DNA of 64,000 nt. Source: Maridesulfovibrio ferrireducens. GTDB taxonomy: Bacteria > Desulfobacterota > Desulfovibrionia > Desulfovibrionales > Desulfovibrionaceae. Below, piece after piece: positions 50,671-59,891 of the stretch. The notes below the pieces were generated by a model, which was not told the DNA's origin, searched no databases, and was given only the letters and a program-made list of their open reading frames with translations. The stretch is taken from positions 62,001 through 126,000 of the forward strand of contig NZ_FNGA01000003.1 of assembly GCF_900101105.1 (NCBI RefSeq). Reading direction: 5' to 3'. The first letter of the stretch is position 1. The number at the start of each line of letters is the position of its first letter. Position numbers and translations under genes: made by a program.

Positions 50671-50964
50671 TTGGAGAATGAAAAAGTGAATAAATCAGAA
50701 GTTGTTAAACGCCAGAAGGAGGAGCTCGAAAGATTTCGGGAAGTCTTTGCACTTGCCGTTGAAGGAAGTGATTCCGACATGGTTAAGGATTTGAAAGCGA
50801 AGCTCGACATCATGCAAAAACGACATGACATGGAGCGAAAAGCATGGTGCATCGGTGAGGCTAAAAAAGAAGTTTCAGCCGTAAAAAAAACTAAAAACAG
50901 TTCTGCAATAAGTCCTGAACTAAGGGAGAAGCTTGATGAAATTTACGGATCTGAGCAGCGCTAA
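50671..50964 (+). CDS. probable small terminase-like protein
   Basis: 97 residues if TTG at 50671 (GAGG 6 nt upstream), 92 if GTG at 50686 (GGAG 8 nt upstream). Highly charged helices (EELERFREVFALAVEGSDSDMVKDLKAKLDIMQKRHDMERK). Position directly before the large terminase, which it overlaps, fits a small subunit, but no HTH is evident. Confidence 0.55.
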   Translation: MENEKVNKSEVVKRQKEELERFREVFALAVEGSDSDMVKDLKAKLDIMQKRHDMERKAWCIGEAKKEVSAVKKTKNSSAISPELREKLDEIYGSEQR

Positions 50965-52477
50965 CCAGTGGTATGCTGCCTTGCTTCGTAAGGCCGAGCT
51001 GAAAAAGGAAGCCTTGCAGGTTCTTGCGGAACTTGGTCGAAATGATTTGTTTTTTTTACTGACTCGTCTGCTCGGTCGCGCTGATGCAAATAATGAATGG
51101 GTTTTTGCGAGATGTCAGGATGTGCAGCGTAATCCTGACGGGCATCTCGATTTGTGGAGCCGTGAGCATTACAAATCCACCATCATAACTTTTGCGCTGA
51201 CAGTTCAGGATATTCTGCGAGATCCCGAGGTCACAATTGGAATTTTCAGCCACACCCGGCCGATTGCAAAGGGGTTTTTACGTCAGATCAAAATGGAATT
51301 AGAGCGCAATGAACTTTTGAAACAGTGTTATTCTGATGTGTTGTGGGCGAATCCTAAAAAAGATTCTCCTAAATGGTCTGAGGAAGACGGGATAATAGTG
51401 AAAAGGAAGTCCAACCCCAAAGAAGCAACAGTAGAAGCTTGGGGGCTTGTGGACGGACAGCCTACGGGGAAGCATTTTTCCCGATTGATTTATGATGATG
51501 TTGTTACGCGTGAATCCGTTTCATCGCCGGATATGATTTTCAAGACGACTGAGGCGTGGGCGTTGTCCATCAACCTTGGAACCCGCGAAGGGATCAAACG
51601 GTATATCGGAACCCGCTATCATTATAATGATACCTATCGTGATATTTTGAAAAGACAGGCTGCCATTCCTAGAATATTTCCGGCAACAGCTGACGGAACG
51701 CTTGAGGGTGATCCGGTTTTGCTAACCAGAGAGCAGCTTGCAACTAAACGGCGCGAAATGGGGCCGTATGTTTTCGGTTGTCAGATGATGCAGGACCCCA
51801 GAGCGGATGATGTGCAGGGGTTTAAAGAAGATTGGATTAACAGATGGGATCAGCATGGTCAGGGCGGCAAACCAAGGTGGCGGGATTTTAATCGTTATCT
51901 GCTTGTGGACCCTGCGAGTGAGAAGAAGGTCGGTAGCGACTACACGGTAATGCTGGTCATAGGTCTCGGCCCGGACAGGAATTATTATCTGATTGACGGT
52001 ATTCGCGATCGTCTCAATTTGACGGAACGTGCCCGTGCTCTTTTCAGATTGCACAGGGCTTATGGACCTCAAGTTGTTGGGTATGAAAAGTACGGTCAGC
52101 AGGCGGATGTTGAGCACATGCAGTATGTGATGGGGGAACAGAATTATCGTTTCTCTATAGAGCCGCTGGGCGGAAATATTCCGAAAACTGATCGCATTAG
52201 GAAGCTTGTACCGATTTTCGAGCAGGGGCGTTTCTGGCTGCCATGGCGCGGGAGGTTCATGGATCATCAGGGACGGGAGCGAGATCTTGTGCGCGAATTT
52301 ATTGATGATGAATATCTGGCTTTTCCGGTTGCTCCTCATGACGACATGCTTGATTGCATGGCGAGGATTTTAGACCCAGCACTGGGGGCAGTTTTTCCGA
52401 GGCCGGAGAATTCACCTCAGCAGCAGGAGTCCGTTCAGGGAATTATGGATTACGATATTTTTACAGGAGGTCAATAA
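50936..52477 (+). CDS. phage terminase large subunit
   Basis: 513 residues, ATG at 50936. The ATPase domain has an adenine/Walker-A variant (WSREHYKSTIITF) and Walker B (SRLIYDDVV). The nuclease domain has acidic sites LLVDPASEKKVGSDYTV and HDDMLDCMA. This large form is used by podovirus-like phages to package DNA into proheads. The preceding gene overlaps by 29 nt and the next gene starts on its stop codon. Confidence 0.92.
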   Translation: MKFTDLSSANQWYAALLRKAELKKEALQVLAELGRNDLFFLLTRLLGRADANNEWVFARCQDVQRNPDGHLDLWSREHYKSTIITFALTVQDILRDPEVTIGIFSHTRPIAKGFLRQIKMELERNELLKQCYSDVLWANPKKDSPKWSEEDGIIVKRKSNPKEATVEAWGLVDGQPTGKHFSRLIYDDVVTRESVSSPDMIFKTTEAWALSINLGTREGIKRYIGTRYHYNDTYRDILKRQAAIPRIFPATADGTLEGDPVLLTREQLATKRREMGPYVFGCQMMQDPRADDVQGFKEDWINRWDQHGQGGKPRWRDFNRYLLVDPASEKKVGSDYTVMLVIGLGPDRNYYLIDGIRDRLNLTERARALFRLHRAYGPQVVGYEKYGQQADVEHMQYVMGEQNYRFSIEPLGGNIPKTDRIRKLVPIFEQGRFWLPWRGRFMDHQGRERDLVREFIDDEYLAFPVAPHDDMLDCMARILDPALGAVFPRPENSPQQQESVQGIMDYDIFTGGQ

Positions 52478-53025
52478 TGTACGGCTTTGAAGCGGCGGAG
52501 GGTTTTACATTCTATAAGTATCGCGATTTTGACGGAACAGTCAGCCTTACAGAGGGACATTTGAAATGGTTCTGGGACGTGATGCAATGCGCCGGACAAA
52601 TTCCAGTTATTTTTTATGACGGCTCCGTAGAATATTTTGAGGATTTTAAACGTCTTGTGGATAAGAAAGAACAGCATTTCTTTTTAGGATTTAAAGACGA
52701 CAAACCTTCAGGTTTGTTCTGGTTGAATGGTTTTGCTCAGCGTTCTTGTTTTGTCCATCTTGCCATCATGCCGGATTTTTTCGGGAAAGAAACATTACTG
52801 ATGGGAAAAGGTGTTTTGCGCCATTTGCTGACAGTACGTGACGTGTCAGGGAGTTATATTCTGGACTGCGTTAAGGGTCTTATTCCTGTAATGAATCCGC
52901 TTGCTTGCCGTATGGCTGAAAGGTCTGGATTTTCAAAAGTGGGAATACTTCCACAGTCCGCATATCTGGCAGCAGAAGACAAAAGTGTGGATGCCGCAAT
53001 TTTTTGTGCGGTTAGAAATAGTTGA
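52477..53025 (+). CDS. GNAT-like acetyltransferase in the phage module
   Basis: 182 residues from ATG at 52477, which overlaps the terminase stop (TAATG) and has AGGAGG 6 nt upstream. A GNAT-type core is suggested by IFYDGSVEYFEDFKRLV, FLGFKDDKPSGLFWLNG and the C-terminal MNPLACRMAERSGFSKVG motif that contacts CoA. Phages carry such genes near the terminase; targets are unknown. Confidence 0.7.
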   Translation: MYGFEAAEGFTFYKYRDFDGTVSLTEGHLKWFWDVMQCAGQIPVIFYDGSVEYFEDFKRLVDKKEQHFFLGFKDDKPSGLFWLNGFAQRSCFVHLAIMPDFFGKETLLMGKGVLRHLLTVRDVSGSYILDCVKGLIPVMNPLACRMAERSGFSKVGILPQSAYLAAEDKSVDAAIFCAVRNS

Positions 53026-53087
53026 TTTATAGCTCCTTTGTTTAAGGGAGCGTGCGTATTAAAATTTTAAAAGAAAGGAGAATGATC

Positions 53088-53351
53088 ATGGGAGGATCTG
53101 GATCAAAATCACCATCAGCACCTGTAGCGCCGGCTCCGCCGCCGCCTGTAACCGCAGCACCGGCACCTCCGGTACTGGATACAGATTTGCAAAAAAGTGA
53201 AGAGGCGTTGAATGCGAAAAAGATGCGAACTTTGAATCGTCTTAAAAAAGGTAGAAGCGCGACAGTTCTTACAAGTGGAGAGGGAGTTCTCGGACAGACT
53301 GAGACAGATAATGCAACACTGCTTGGGCAGAAGACGAAACTTGGGCAGTAA
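53088..53351 (+). CDS. small Pro-rich phage head-region protein
   Basis: About 87 residues from ATG at 53088 (MGGSGSKS), GGAG 7 nt upstream. Pro/Ala-rich N terminus and a C terminus with GRSATVLTSGEGVLGQTETDNATLLGQ, a motif typical of small proteins beside podovirus portal genes. Role unknown. Confidence 0.72.
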   Translation: MGGSGSKSPSAPVAPAPPPPVTAAPAPPVLDTDLQKSEEALNAKKMRTLNRLKKGRSATVLTSGEGVLGQTETDNATLLGQKTKLGQ

Positions 53352-53363
53352 GGGGGAAGAGTT

Positions 53364-53843
53364 GTGAGCAGTTATTACAGGCCGGAGCTGCCTGGACCGA
53401 AGTCTGGAAACTCCGATGTCTGGTTCGATAAGGATTCTCCGGGATTCAATGGTTATTTTAAATGGCACAAAACAACCTACGGAACTAATCCTTCATTCAA
53501 TGATAAAGGGTTGAAGGCTCCGGCAGGTTGGGGAATGCCTAAGGACTGGACGTATTCAGATTCAACCGGGCATTGGTACACTCCGGCTGAAATGACCAAT
53601 GCGGGCTTTAATCAGATTGAAGGTCAGTGGCTTCATCCAAATGACATTCGGAAACAGGAAATAGATAAGGCAAATGCTGAACTTGATGCGAAAATAGCAT
53701 CTCGGAGAGCTACAGAAGGAAGGATGCGGAAGGTTCATGCTTTGGGCAGGAAGAAGACGATACTTACCGGTCCCGTAGGCGCTTCCGGAGTTGCTAAAAT
53801 TGAGAAACAGTTTTTACAAAATTCAAAAGGGGTAATGCAGTGA
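53364..53843 (+). CDS. phage protein with C-terminal KKTILTG motif
   Basis: 159 residues, GTG start. A Trp/Tyr/Pro-rich front part (about 1-90) and a basic end (RMRKVHALGRKKTILTGPVGASG) resembling the motif of the previous protein. Probably a head or connector accessory. Confidence 0.65.
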   Translation: MSSYYRPELPGPKSGNSDVWFDKDSPGFNGYFKWHKTTYGTNPSFNDKGLKAPAGWGMPKDWTYSDSTGHWYTPAEMTNAGFNQIEGQWLHPNDIRKQEIDKANAELDAKIASRRATEGRMRKVHALGRKKTILTGPVGASGVAKIEKQFLQNSKGVMQ

Positions 53844-53959
53844 TTGATCTTCGGTGTCCCGTATGCGGGAGGTTGTTGATGAAAGGGAAGGTTATTGAAG
53901 TTCAGATAAAGTGTCCCAAGTGTAAGAAGCTGGTAAAACTTTCCTGTAACAAAGGGTAG
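53840..53959 (+). CDS. Com-like zinc-finger micropeptide
   Basis: 39 residues, GTG start overlapping the previous stop (GTGA) with AAAGGGG upstream. Two CxxC pairs (CPVCG and CPKCK) and basic residues match the fold of Mu-like Com, an RNA-binding translation activator. Present in phage modules; target unknown. Confidence 0.7.
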   Translation: MIDLRCPVCGRLLMKGKVIEVQIKCPKCKKLVKLSCNKG

Positions 53960-53974
53960 CTGAGTTTAAAAAAT

Positions 53975-54041
53975 AAAGGGATTTTCTATGACTTTCTGTT
54001 TGCAGGCGTCTGTTTCTTTGAGGTTATGGAAAATCCCTTTT
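53975..54041. ncRNA. long-loop stem before the portal gene
   Basis: AAAGGGATTTTCTAT (53975-53989) pairs with ATGGAAAATCCCTTT (54026-54040), enclosing a 36-nt loop, followed by TTAATTT. It may be a terminator, a processing stem or a small RNA between Com-like and portal genes. Confidence 0.45.
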
Positions 54042-54067
54042 AATTTATAGATAAAAATGGATTAAAT

Positions 54068-55738
54068 ATGATTGGAAATAATAAAAATAGATATGAATCC
54101 CGATTGAAAATGCTTCGACAGGAGCGCAGTTCATGGGAGGGACATTGGCGGGAAATAAGTGACTATATCCTGCCGCGAAAAGGCGTATATGATGGAACTA
54201 AGCCTAATGACGGGAGCAGAAAAGGTAATCGTATTATTGATTCCACTGCGACAAGGTCATTAAGAATTTTAGCGGCGGGGCTTCAAGGGGGGCTTACTTC
54301 TCCTGCGCGTCCATGGTTTCGGCTGGGAATTGCAGACCGTGATATGTCTAAGCATAAATCTGTGCGTGACTGGATTTCTAAAGTTGAAACAGTCATGTAT
54401 CGAGCTTTGGCCCGAAGCAATTTTTATTCGTGCATACATTCACTTTATACTGAACTTGCGGGATTCGGAACCGGGATTCTTTATTGTGAGCCGGATGTTG
54501 ACCGGGGCATACGGTTTCGTACTTTGACGGCGGGTGAGTATTGTCTTGCGACCGATGCACAGGGACGTGTGGATACTGTTTACCGTGAATTCAAAATGAC
54601 AGCTCGTCAGCTTGAAAAAAGGTTCGGCATTGATGCGCTTCCTGCAACTGTCCGAACAAGTTTGACCAGCAATCGTGATCACTGGTTTGATGTGCTCCAT
54701 GCTGTTCAGCCGCGTGATGAGTTCAATCCTAATAAACTTGATAAACAGAACATGCCTTTCGAGTCGGTGTTTATTCTGAGTGGTAGAGGTAATGAAATCC
54801 TTTCGGAAAGCGGGTTTATGGAAAATCCCTACATGGCTCCGCGCTGGGATACTTCTGCAATGGATGTGTATGGACGTTCGCCGGCTATGGATGTTCTCGC
54901 GGATGTTAAAATGCTGATGGAGATGAGCAAAAGTCAGATTCAGGCTGTACATCTGACTCTTCGTCCGCCCATGAAAGTTCCTTCCATGTATTCAAGGCGG
55001 CTCAATCTACTCCCCGGCGGACAGAATCCGGTTGAGCAGAATCAGCAGGATTCAATTGCACCTTTGTATCAGGTCCGGCCGGATCTTGCGGGGGTGAGTT
55101 CTAAAATTCAGGATGTCAGAGCTGCAATTCGTGAAGGGTTTTATAATGATGTTTTCATGATGATGGCGGGATCTAATCGAAAAATGATTACAGCCGCGGA
55201 AGTTGCCGAACGGCACGAAGAAAAGCTGATTCAGTTAGGTCCGGTCATTGAGCGTCAACATACCGAACTTCTGGACCCTCTTATCGATAGAGTTTTTGGT
55301 ATTTTGACTCGTGCCGGACAGTTGCCGGAGCCTCCGTCCTGCCTTGACGGGGCTGATATCCGAATTGATTATATCTCAATTCTTGCACAGGCTCAGAAAA
55401 TGGTCGGAACCCAGTCCATTCAGTCCCTGTCTGAATTTGTAGGAAGGCTTGCGGGAGCGAATCCGGAAATTCTGGATAAGGTTGATATGGATCGGGCGGT
55501 TGATGAATATGCTGACTTGATCGGGGTGCCGACCGGCATAGTTCGTTCCGATGGTGAAGTAGAAAAGTTTAGAACCCAGAGGAGGGATATGCAGCTTCAG
55601 CAACAGCGGATGCAACAGGGAATGGCAGCGGCCTCCGCCAGTACCGGTATGATTAAAGATTTGTCGCAGGCAGGGTTCAATCGTAATGAAGTAATGGGTA
55701 TTGCCGGGAAAGCGGAACAGATTATGAGTTCTATATAA
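54068..55738 (+). CDS. podovirus-type portal (head-to-tail connector)
   Basis: 556 residues. Full-length portal of the head-to-tail connector type (WEGHWREISDYILPRKG, then IIDSTATRSLRILAAGLQGGLTSPARPWFRL), with a Gln-rich C-terminal helix. It forms the dodecameric DNA gateway. No capsid, scaffold or tail genes follow, so the phage module is truncated here. A terminator follows. Confidence 0.92.
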   Translation: MIGNNKNRYESRLKMLRQERSSWEGHWREISDYILPRKGVYDGTKPNDGSRKGNRIIDSTATRSLRILAAGLQGGLTSPARPWFRLGIADRDMSKHKSVRDWISKVETVMYRALARSNFYSCIHSLYTELAGFGTGILYCEPDVDRGIRFRTLTAGEYCLATDAQGRVDTVYREFKMTARQLEKRFGIDALPATVRTSLTSNRDHWFDVLHAVQPRDEFNPNKLDKQNMPFESVFILSGRGNEILSESGFMENPYMAPRWDTSAMDVYGRSPAMDVLADVKMLMEMSKSQIQAVHLTLRPPMKVPSMYSRRLNLLPGGQNPVEQNQQDSIAPLYQVRPDLAGVSSKIQDVRAAIREGFYNDVFMMMAGSNRKMITAAEVAERHEEKLIQLGPVIERQHTELLDPLIDRVFGILTRAGQLPEPPSCLDGADIRIDYISILAQAQKMVGTQSIQSLSEFVGRLAGANPEILDKVDMDRAVDEYADLIGVPTGIVRSDGEVEKFRTQRRDMQLQQQRMQQGMAAASASTGMIKDLSQAGFNRNEVMGIAGKAEQIMSSI

Positions 55739-55763
55739 AATTTCAGTTTAAATAGGTTATATT

Positions 55764-55794
55764 ACGGAGTCTTTAAAAAAGGCTCCGTTTTTTT
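55764..55794 (+). terminator. terminator after the portal gene
   Basis: Stem ACGGAGTC (55764-55771) with GGCTCCGT (55781-55788) and a T run. It ends the phage module. Confidence 0.82.
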
Positions 55795-55945
55795 ATGGAT
55801 ATTTTATTTTTTAGCCAAACATTTATATGATATATCAACTTTTATAATTTTGCAGATTGATGTATTAAGCTTGAAAAGATATATTATAAAAGATATTTCA
55901 TTATAAATGTTATGAACTTTTTAACTGGGGAGTGAAGAGGGTTTT

Positions 55946-56638
55946 ATGAAGTTAATTGTGACAGACTTAACTCGTTTTAAAGATAACGACAATGTTTGTA
56001 TGGCTTTGCTGGATGCTGAATCTTGTACCTGTCATAGACCGTTGCCGTATGTGACCAAAGCTATAGTTCAGCAGAAAGGGATTTATCCGGGGATGACTGT
56101 TGAAGCAACTGTTATTCCAAACGGAAAAGCAGCGCGGCCTCATGTTGAAGATTGTATTTTTGTAAATGATTTGTGGCTAGGAATGATGGATGAAATTTTG
56201 TTTAAAGACTTACTTGAGCGCAGTGCTGTTGATTCTGTGAATGAAGCCTTTTGCGGAACGATTAGTTCCAAAAAAAGATGCGTCCCTTTGGGTTCGCCAC
56301 CAGATTCATCAATCAGAACAATAAGGGTTGATCCTTTGTCTCTGTCGCTTTCTGTGGTCGGGACTGTTGAGCAGAAACTTCGACTCAGTTTTAAGGATAA
56401 ATCCGGAGAGATATTCCGGCATACCCCTATTGCGGATTTGAATTTTCATTCATCTGCTTTGAAATATGTCCAGCAGGAGAGGGTTGACGAGTTTAATACT
56501 GCCCTTGCCGGCGGGGAAGAAGTTTATATCCGCCTAGGATTAAGCAGAGTTTACAAAGGCAAAAACGGCAAGCAGGGATACTGGATGCAGGCTAACGGGA
56601 TTTATTGTTTTCCCGGTTGTTTTTGTGCCGAGATGTGA
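55946..56638 (+). CDS. dual-OB-like protein in the AT-rich cassette
   Basis: 230 residues, GGGGAG before ATG. Two beta-barrel-like halves (LIVTDLTRFKDNDNVCMALLDAESCTCHRPLPYV...GMTVEATVIP and RLSFKDKSG...VYIRLGLSRVYKGKNGKQGYWMQANGIYCFP), consistent with paired OB folds of the DuOB kind seen near mobile elements. Cys-rich. Possibly nucleic-acid binding. It forms a likely pair with the next gene, just downstream of the phage module. Confidence 0.62.
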   Translation: MKLIVTDLTRFKDNDNVCMALLDAESCTCHRPLPYVTKAIVQQKGIYPGMTVEATVIPNGKAARPHVEDCIFVNDLWLGMMDEILFKDLLERSAVDSVNEAFCGTISSKKRCVPLGSPPDSSIRTIRVDPLSLSLSVVGTVEQKLRLSFKDKSGEIFRHTPIADLNFHSSALKYVQQERVDEFNTALAGGEEVYIRLGLSRVYKGKNGKQGYWMQANGIYCFPGCFCAEM

Positions 56639-56718
56639 GAGGCTTTAGCTGTTTGATTGTTGGTTTGTTAATATTTTTTTGTTTATGTTAATTAAAATGC
56701 CGTAGTGAAGGTTTTTTG

Positions 56719-57789
56719 ATGAGTGAAAAAAAATATCTTTTTAGTAATGAAGACAATATTTTAAAAATTAATAAAGTAATTTCTGTATTGAGTGTACCTA
56801 ATGCTTCTTTGAGTTCATTTGAGGCTCAGCGAAATATAAATTTGTGTTCAATTTTAGAATTAATAACGTCGATTGGATATGAATGGGATTTGTTATGTCA
56901 GATTAATATTGATCTCATAGGACGTCTGTTTGCGAATTATTTTACTAAGATTCAATCAAAAGAAGAAATTGATGATTTATATGGGTATTGTTTTAGATTT
57001 GCGCTTGAATATCATTTATCATGCTTAGAGACTCTTATAGATGTTCAAAGTTTTATTGATTACGGTTTAGTTGAAGCTGATAGTTTTGGTAATTCTGCTA
57101 AACGGAGTATTGATTATGCTAGTCGTGCTACTTCAATTTTTATTGCTAAGGATTTATTTAATAATAAATCAATGAATCTCTTGAAAGACTTTGATGAAAT
57201 TGCGGCAAAGGCAGAAAGGTTGAAAAAAGGTTGGGATACTGAGATTGTTGATAAAGAAACTAAAGTGGAGAACCTAAAGTCCGCTTTGGATGAATATAAA
57301 AATGCTTTTAATTTTGTAGGTTTGTTTAAAGGATTTGATGATCTTTCGGTCGTAAAAGTAAGCGAGAAAAAAAGGATTTTTTGGTGTTTAATTGCTATAG
57401 GAGTGGCAATCATAGTTCCTTTAATTGGACAGTTTGTTTCTTTTTATCTTTTCCCTGACTTGTTAGGATTATATAAAAATAATTATTATATACCGCTAAT
57501 TCCAGTGCTGTCGTTTGTAATTATTCTTTTGTATTTTTTCAAAATTATTTTGATGAATTATAAATCAGTTCAGTCACAATTGCTGCAAATAGAATTGCGA
57601 AAGACTTTATGTCAATTTATTCAGAGTTACGGGGATTATTCACAAGGGATAAAAGCAAAAGATGCAAATGCATTAGAAAAATTTGAAAATATAATTTTTT
57701 CAGGGATAGTAGCTGATGACGGTAAAATCCCATCTACTTTCGATGGGATGGATCAGTTGGTTAATGTGATTAAGTCCATAAAAAACTAA
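56719..57789 (+). CDS. coiled-coil two-TM protein of unknown family
   Basis: 356 residues from ATG at 56719 (GAAGG upstream). An N-terminal helical domain (about 1-160), a coiled coil (about 165-210), two membrane helices (about 228-248 and 258-280, with YIPLIPVLSFVIILLYFF) and a helical tail. Codon use is much more A+T-rich than neighbours, a sign of transfer. It follows the OB-like gene by 80 nt. I do not recognise the family; a membrane effector of a defence system is one option. Confidence 0.6.
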   Translation: MSEKKYLFSNEDNILKINKVISVLSVPNASLSSFEAQRNINLCSILELITSIGYEWDLLCQINIDLIGRLFANYFTKIQSKEEIDDLYGYCFRFALEYHLSCLETLIDVQSFIDYGLVEADSFGNSAKRSIDYASRATSIFIAKDLFNNKSMNLLKDFDEIAAKAERLKKGWDTEIVDKETKVENLKSALDEYKNAFNFVGLFKGFDDLSVVKVSEKKRIFWCLIAIGVAIIVPLIGQFVSFYLFPDLLGLYKNNYYIPLIPVLSFVIILLYFFKIILMNYKSVQSQLLQIELRKTLCQFIQSYGDYSQGIKAKDANALEKFENIIFSGIVADDGKIPSTFDGMDQLVNVIKSIKN

Positions 57790-57837
57790 TAGTGATAGAG
57801 CAGAGATAGGTTATGTTTTTAATCCATAAATGAATAA

Positions 57838-58980
57838 TTAATCCAGCGTCTCCCTATATCTCTTAAGCCCCACCACAAGAACTACCAGCCAGAAAATAAT
57901 GATGGGCCAGAGGTGGTGTGTTGATTCCACCCATCCACTTCCTTTAAGCAATACCCCGCGCACTAGTCGCAGATAGTGCGTGAGCGGTAGCACTGATCCC
58001 AGTGTCTGCGCCCATTGCGGCATTCCTCTGAACGGGAACATAAATCCTGATAGCAATAGAGACGGCAGAAAAAAGAAGATGGACATCTGCACGGCTTGAA
58101 GCTGGTTTTTGGCAACGGTTGAAATTGTGACACCGACTGTCAGATTAGCGGCAATGAAAATTGACGAGTACAAAAAGATAATCACAGGGTTGCCGTTAAT
58201 CGGTACGTTGAACAGAAAGATTGAAGCAACCATGATCAGCATAACTTGGATATAGCCGACCATGACGTAGGGAATTATTTTTCCAAGCATAACTTCAAGC
58301 GGGCGAACCGGAGTTGTCAGCAGGTTTTCCATTGTTCCGCGTTCGCGTTCTCTTGTTATTGCCAGAGAAGTGATCATGGAAAGAGTCAGGGTAAGGATTA
58401 CTCCCATGAGACCTGGCACAATATTATATTGGCTGATGGCTTCAGGGTTGTAATCTGCGTGAATTCGTAAATCGACCGGAGATTTATCCGGCAGCAGGTA
58501 ACTTAAAGAACCTTTCAGTTCTCGTTCCATGGCTCGATTTACGATTTCTTTCATGGAATTTACCGCATTGCCCGTTGCCATAGGGTCGGTTGCATCTGCT
58601 TCAAGCAGCAGCGTAGGGCGTTCGCCTCGTTCAATTTTCTGTCCGAACTGTTCAGGAATAGTCAGCACGAATTGAATTTCGCCAAGTTCCAGCAACCGAT
58701 TAGCTTCGGCTCTTGAATTTATGAATCTATCTACATCAAAATAAGTACTTGTTTGCATGCCTGAAACAATGGCGCGCGAATATTGACTGTTATCACCGGA
58801 AAGTATGGCCAGCGGTAGATGGCGCGGATCGGAATTTATAGCATAGCCGAAAAGAATCAGCTGGATGAGCGGAATGCCGATCATCATTGCGAAGGTGAGT
58901 CGGTCACGGCGCATCTGAATGAATTCTTTACCAGCTATTGTCCTGAATCGTTTGAAGGAGAAAAGTTTTAGCGCTCTCAT
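57838..58980 (-). CDS. ABC-2 type permease of a multidrug efflux system
   Basis: 380 residues. One N-terminal membrane helix (about 25-48), a periplasmic domain, and five helices after about 185 in the ABC2 permease layout (YhhJ/YbhR group). It exports substrates with the ATPase and the HlyD-like protein encoded upstream. Its start overlaps the ATPase stop by 4 nt. Confidence 0.93.
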   Translation of the reverse strand: MRALKLFSFKRFRTIAGKEFIQMRRDRLTFAMMIGIPLIQLILFGYAINSDPRHLPLAILSGDNSQYSRAIVSGMQTSTYFDVDRFINSRAEANRLLELGEIQFVLTIPEQFGQKIERGERPTLLLEADATDPMATGNAVNSMKEIVNRAMERELKGSLSYLLPDKSPVDLRIHADYNPEAISQYNIVPGLMGVILTLTLSMITSLAITRERERGTMENLLTTPVRPLEVMLGKIIPYVMVGYIQVMLIMVASIFLFNVPINGNPVIIFLYSSIFIAANLTVGVTISTVAKNQLQAVQMSIFFFLPSLLLSGFMFPFRGMPQWAQTLGSVLPLTHYLRLVRGVLLKGSGWVESTHHLWPIIIFWLVVLVVGLKRYRETLD

Positions 58981-59891
58981 GGCGTTTTCCCTTGCATGAG
59001 GTCTATGAATACTTCTTCCAAGCTGGTTTCTGACGGGCCGAAATTGTTTTCAGGTCCAGTCACCGCGCGGATACCTTTTTCAATTATGGATTCATCCCGG
59101 CCGCTGATATGCAGAGTGTTCCCGAAGGCTACAACCTGATCAATTCCTTCGGTGGCTCGTAGAAGCGGAGTAATCTCGTTGAGTCGCGGTCCCTTTAGGG
59201 TCCATGTATGCAGGCCGGATTGTGTGATTAATTCTTCAAGTGTTCCTTTAGCTAAAAGATGGCCGTAAGCAATGTATGCCAGTCTGTGACAGCGTTCGGC
59301 TTCATCCATATAATGAGTACTTATGAGGGCTGTTATTCCCTGTGCGGCAAGGTTATGTACTTCATCCCAGAAATCCCGGCGCGCGGAAGGATCAACTCCC
59401 GCAGTCGGTTCATCAAGAAGCAGTAGTTTAGGGCTGTGCAGTGTGCATCCCGTTAAAGCGAGCCGTTGTTTCCAACCGCCTGAAAGACTGTCTGCAAGCT
59501 GATTGGTGAATCTGCCGAGGCCCATACGTTCTATGGCTTCATTAATGAGCTTGTTGCGGTTCGGGAGCTGGTAGGCTCTTGCCAGAAAATCAAGATTTTC
59601 ACGGACTGTCAGGTCTCCGTATAAGCTGAATTTTTGCGCCATGTAGCCCACATTGGGTTTGATCAAATCGGGCTCGGTTAAAATATCATATCCTAGGCAT
59701 GTGCCGGAACCTGCGTCCGGGCGCAACAGGCCGCACAGCATACGGATGAAGGTGGTTTTGCCGGAACCGTTAGGGCCGAGAAAACCGAATATCTCGCCTT
59801 TTTTGACATTCATATCCAGCGCGTCAACTACAGTGCGTTTCCCGAAAATTTTGGTTACGCCCTTTACGTCTATGACTGTTTGATCATTCAT
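58977..59891 (-). CDS. ABC transporter ATP-binding protein
   Basis: 304 residues. Walker A GPNGSGKT, Q-loop, signature LSGGW, Walker B LLLLDEPTAGVD and H-loop are all intact (DrrA/YbhF type), followed by a regulatory C-terminal domain. It powers efflux through the permease downstream. Confidence 0.96.
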   Translation of the reverse strand: MNDQTVIDVKGVTKIFGKRTVVDALDMNVKKGEIFGFLGPNGSGKTTFIRMLCGLLRPDAGSGTCLGYDILTEPDLIKPNVGYMAQKFSLYGDLTVRENLDFLARAYQLPNRNKLINEAIERMGLGRFTNQLADSLSGGWKQRLALTGCTLHSPKLLLLDEPTAGVDPSARRDFWDEVHNLAAQGITALISTHYMDEAERCHRLAYIAYGHLLAKGTLEELITQSGLHTWTLKGPRLNEITPLLRATEGIDQVVAFGNTLHISGRDESIIEKGIRAVTGPENNFGPSETSLEEVFIDLMQGKTP

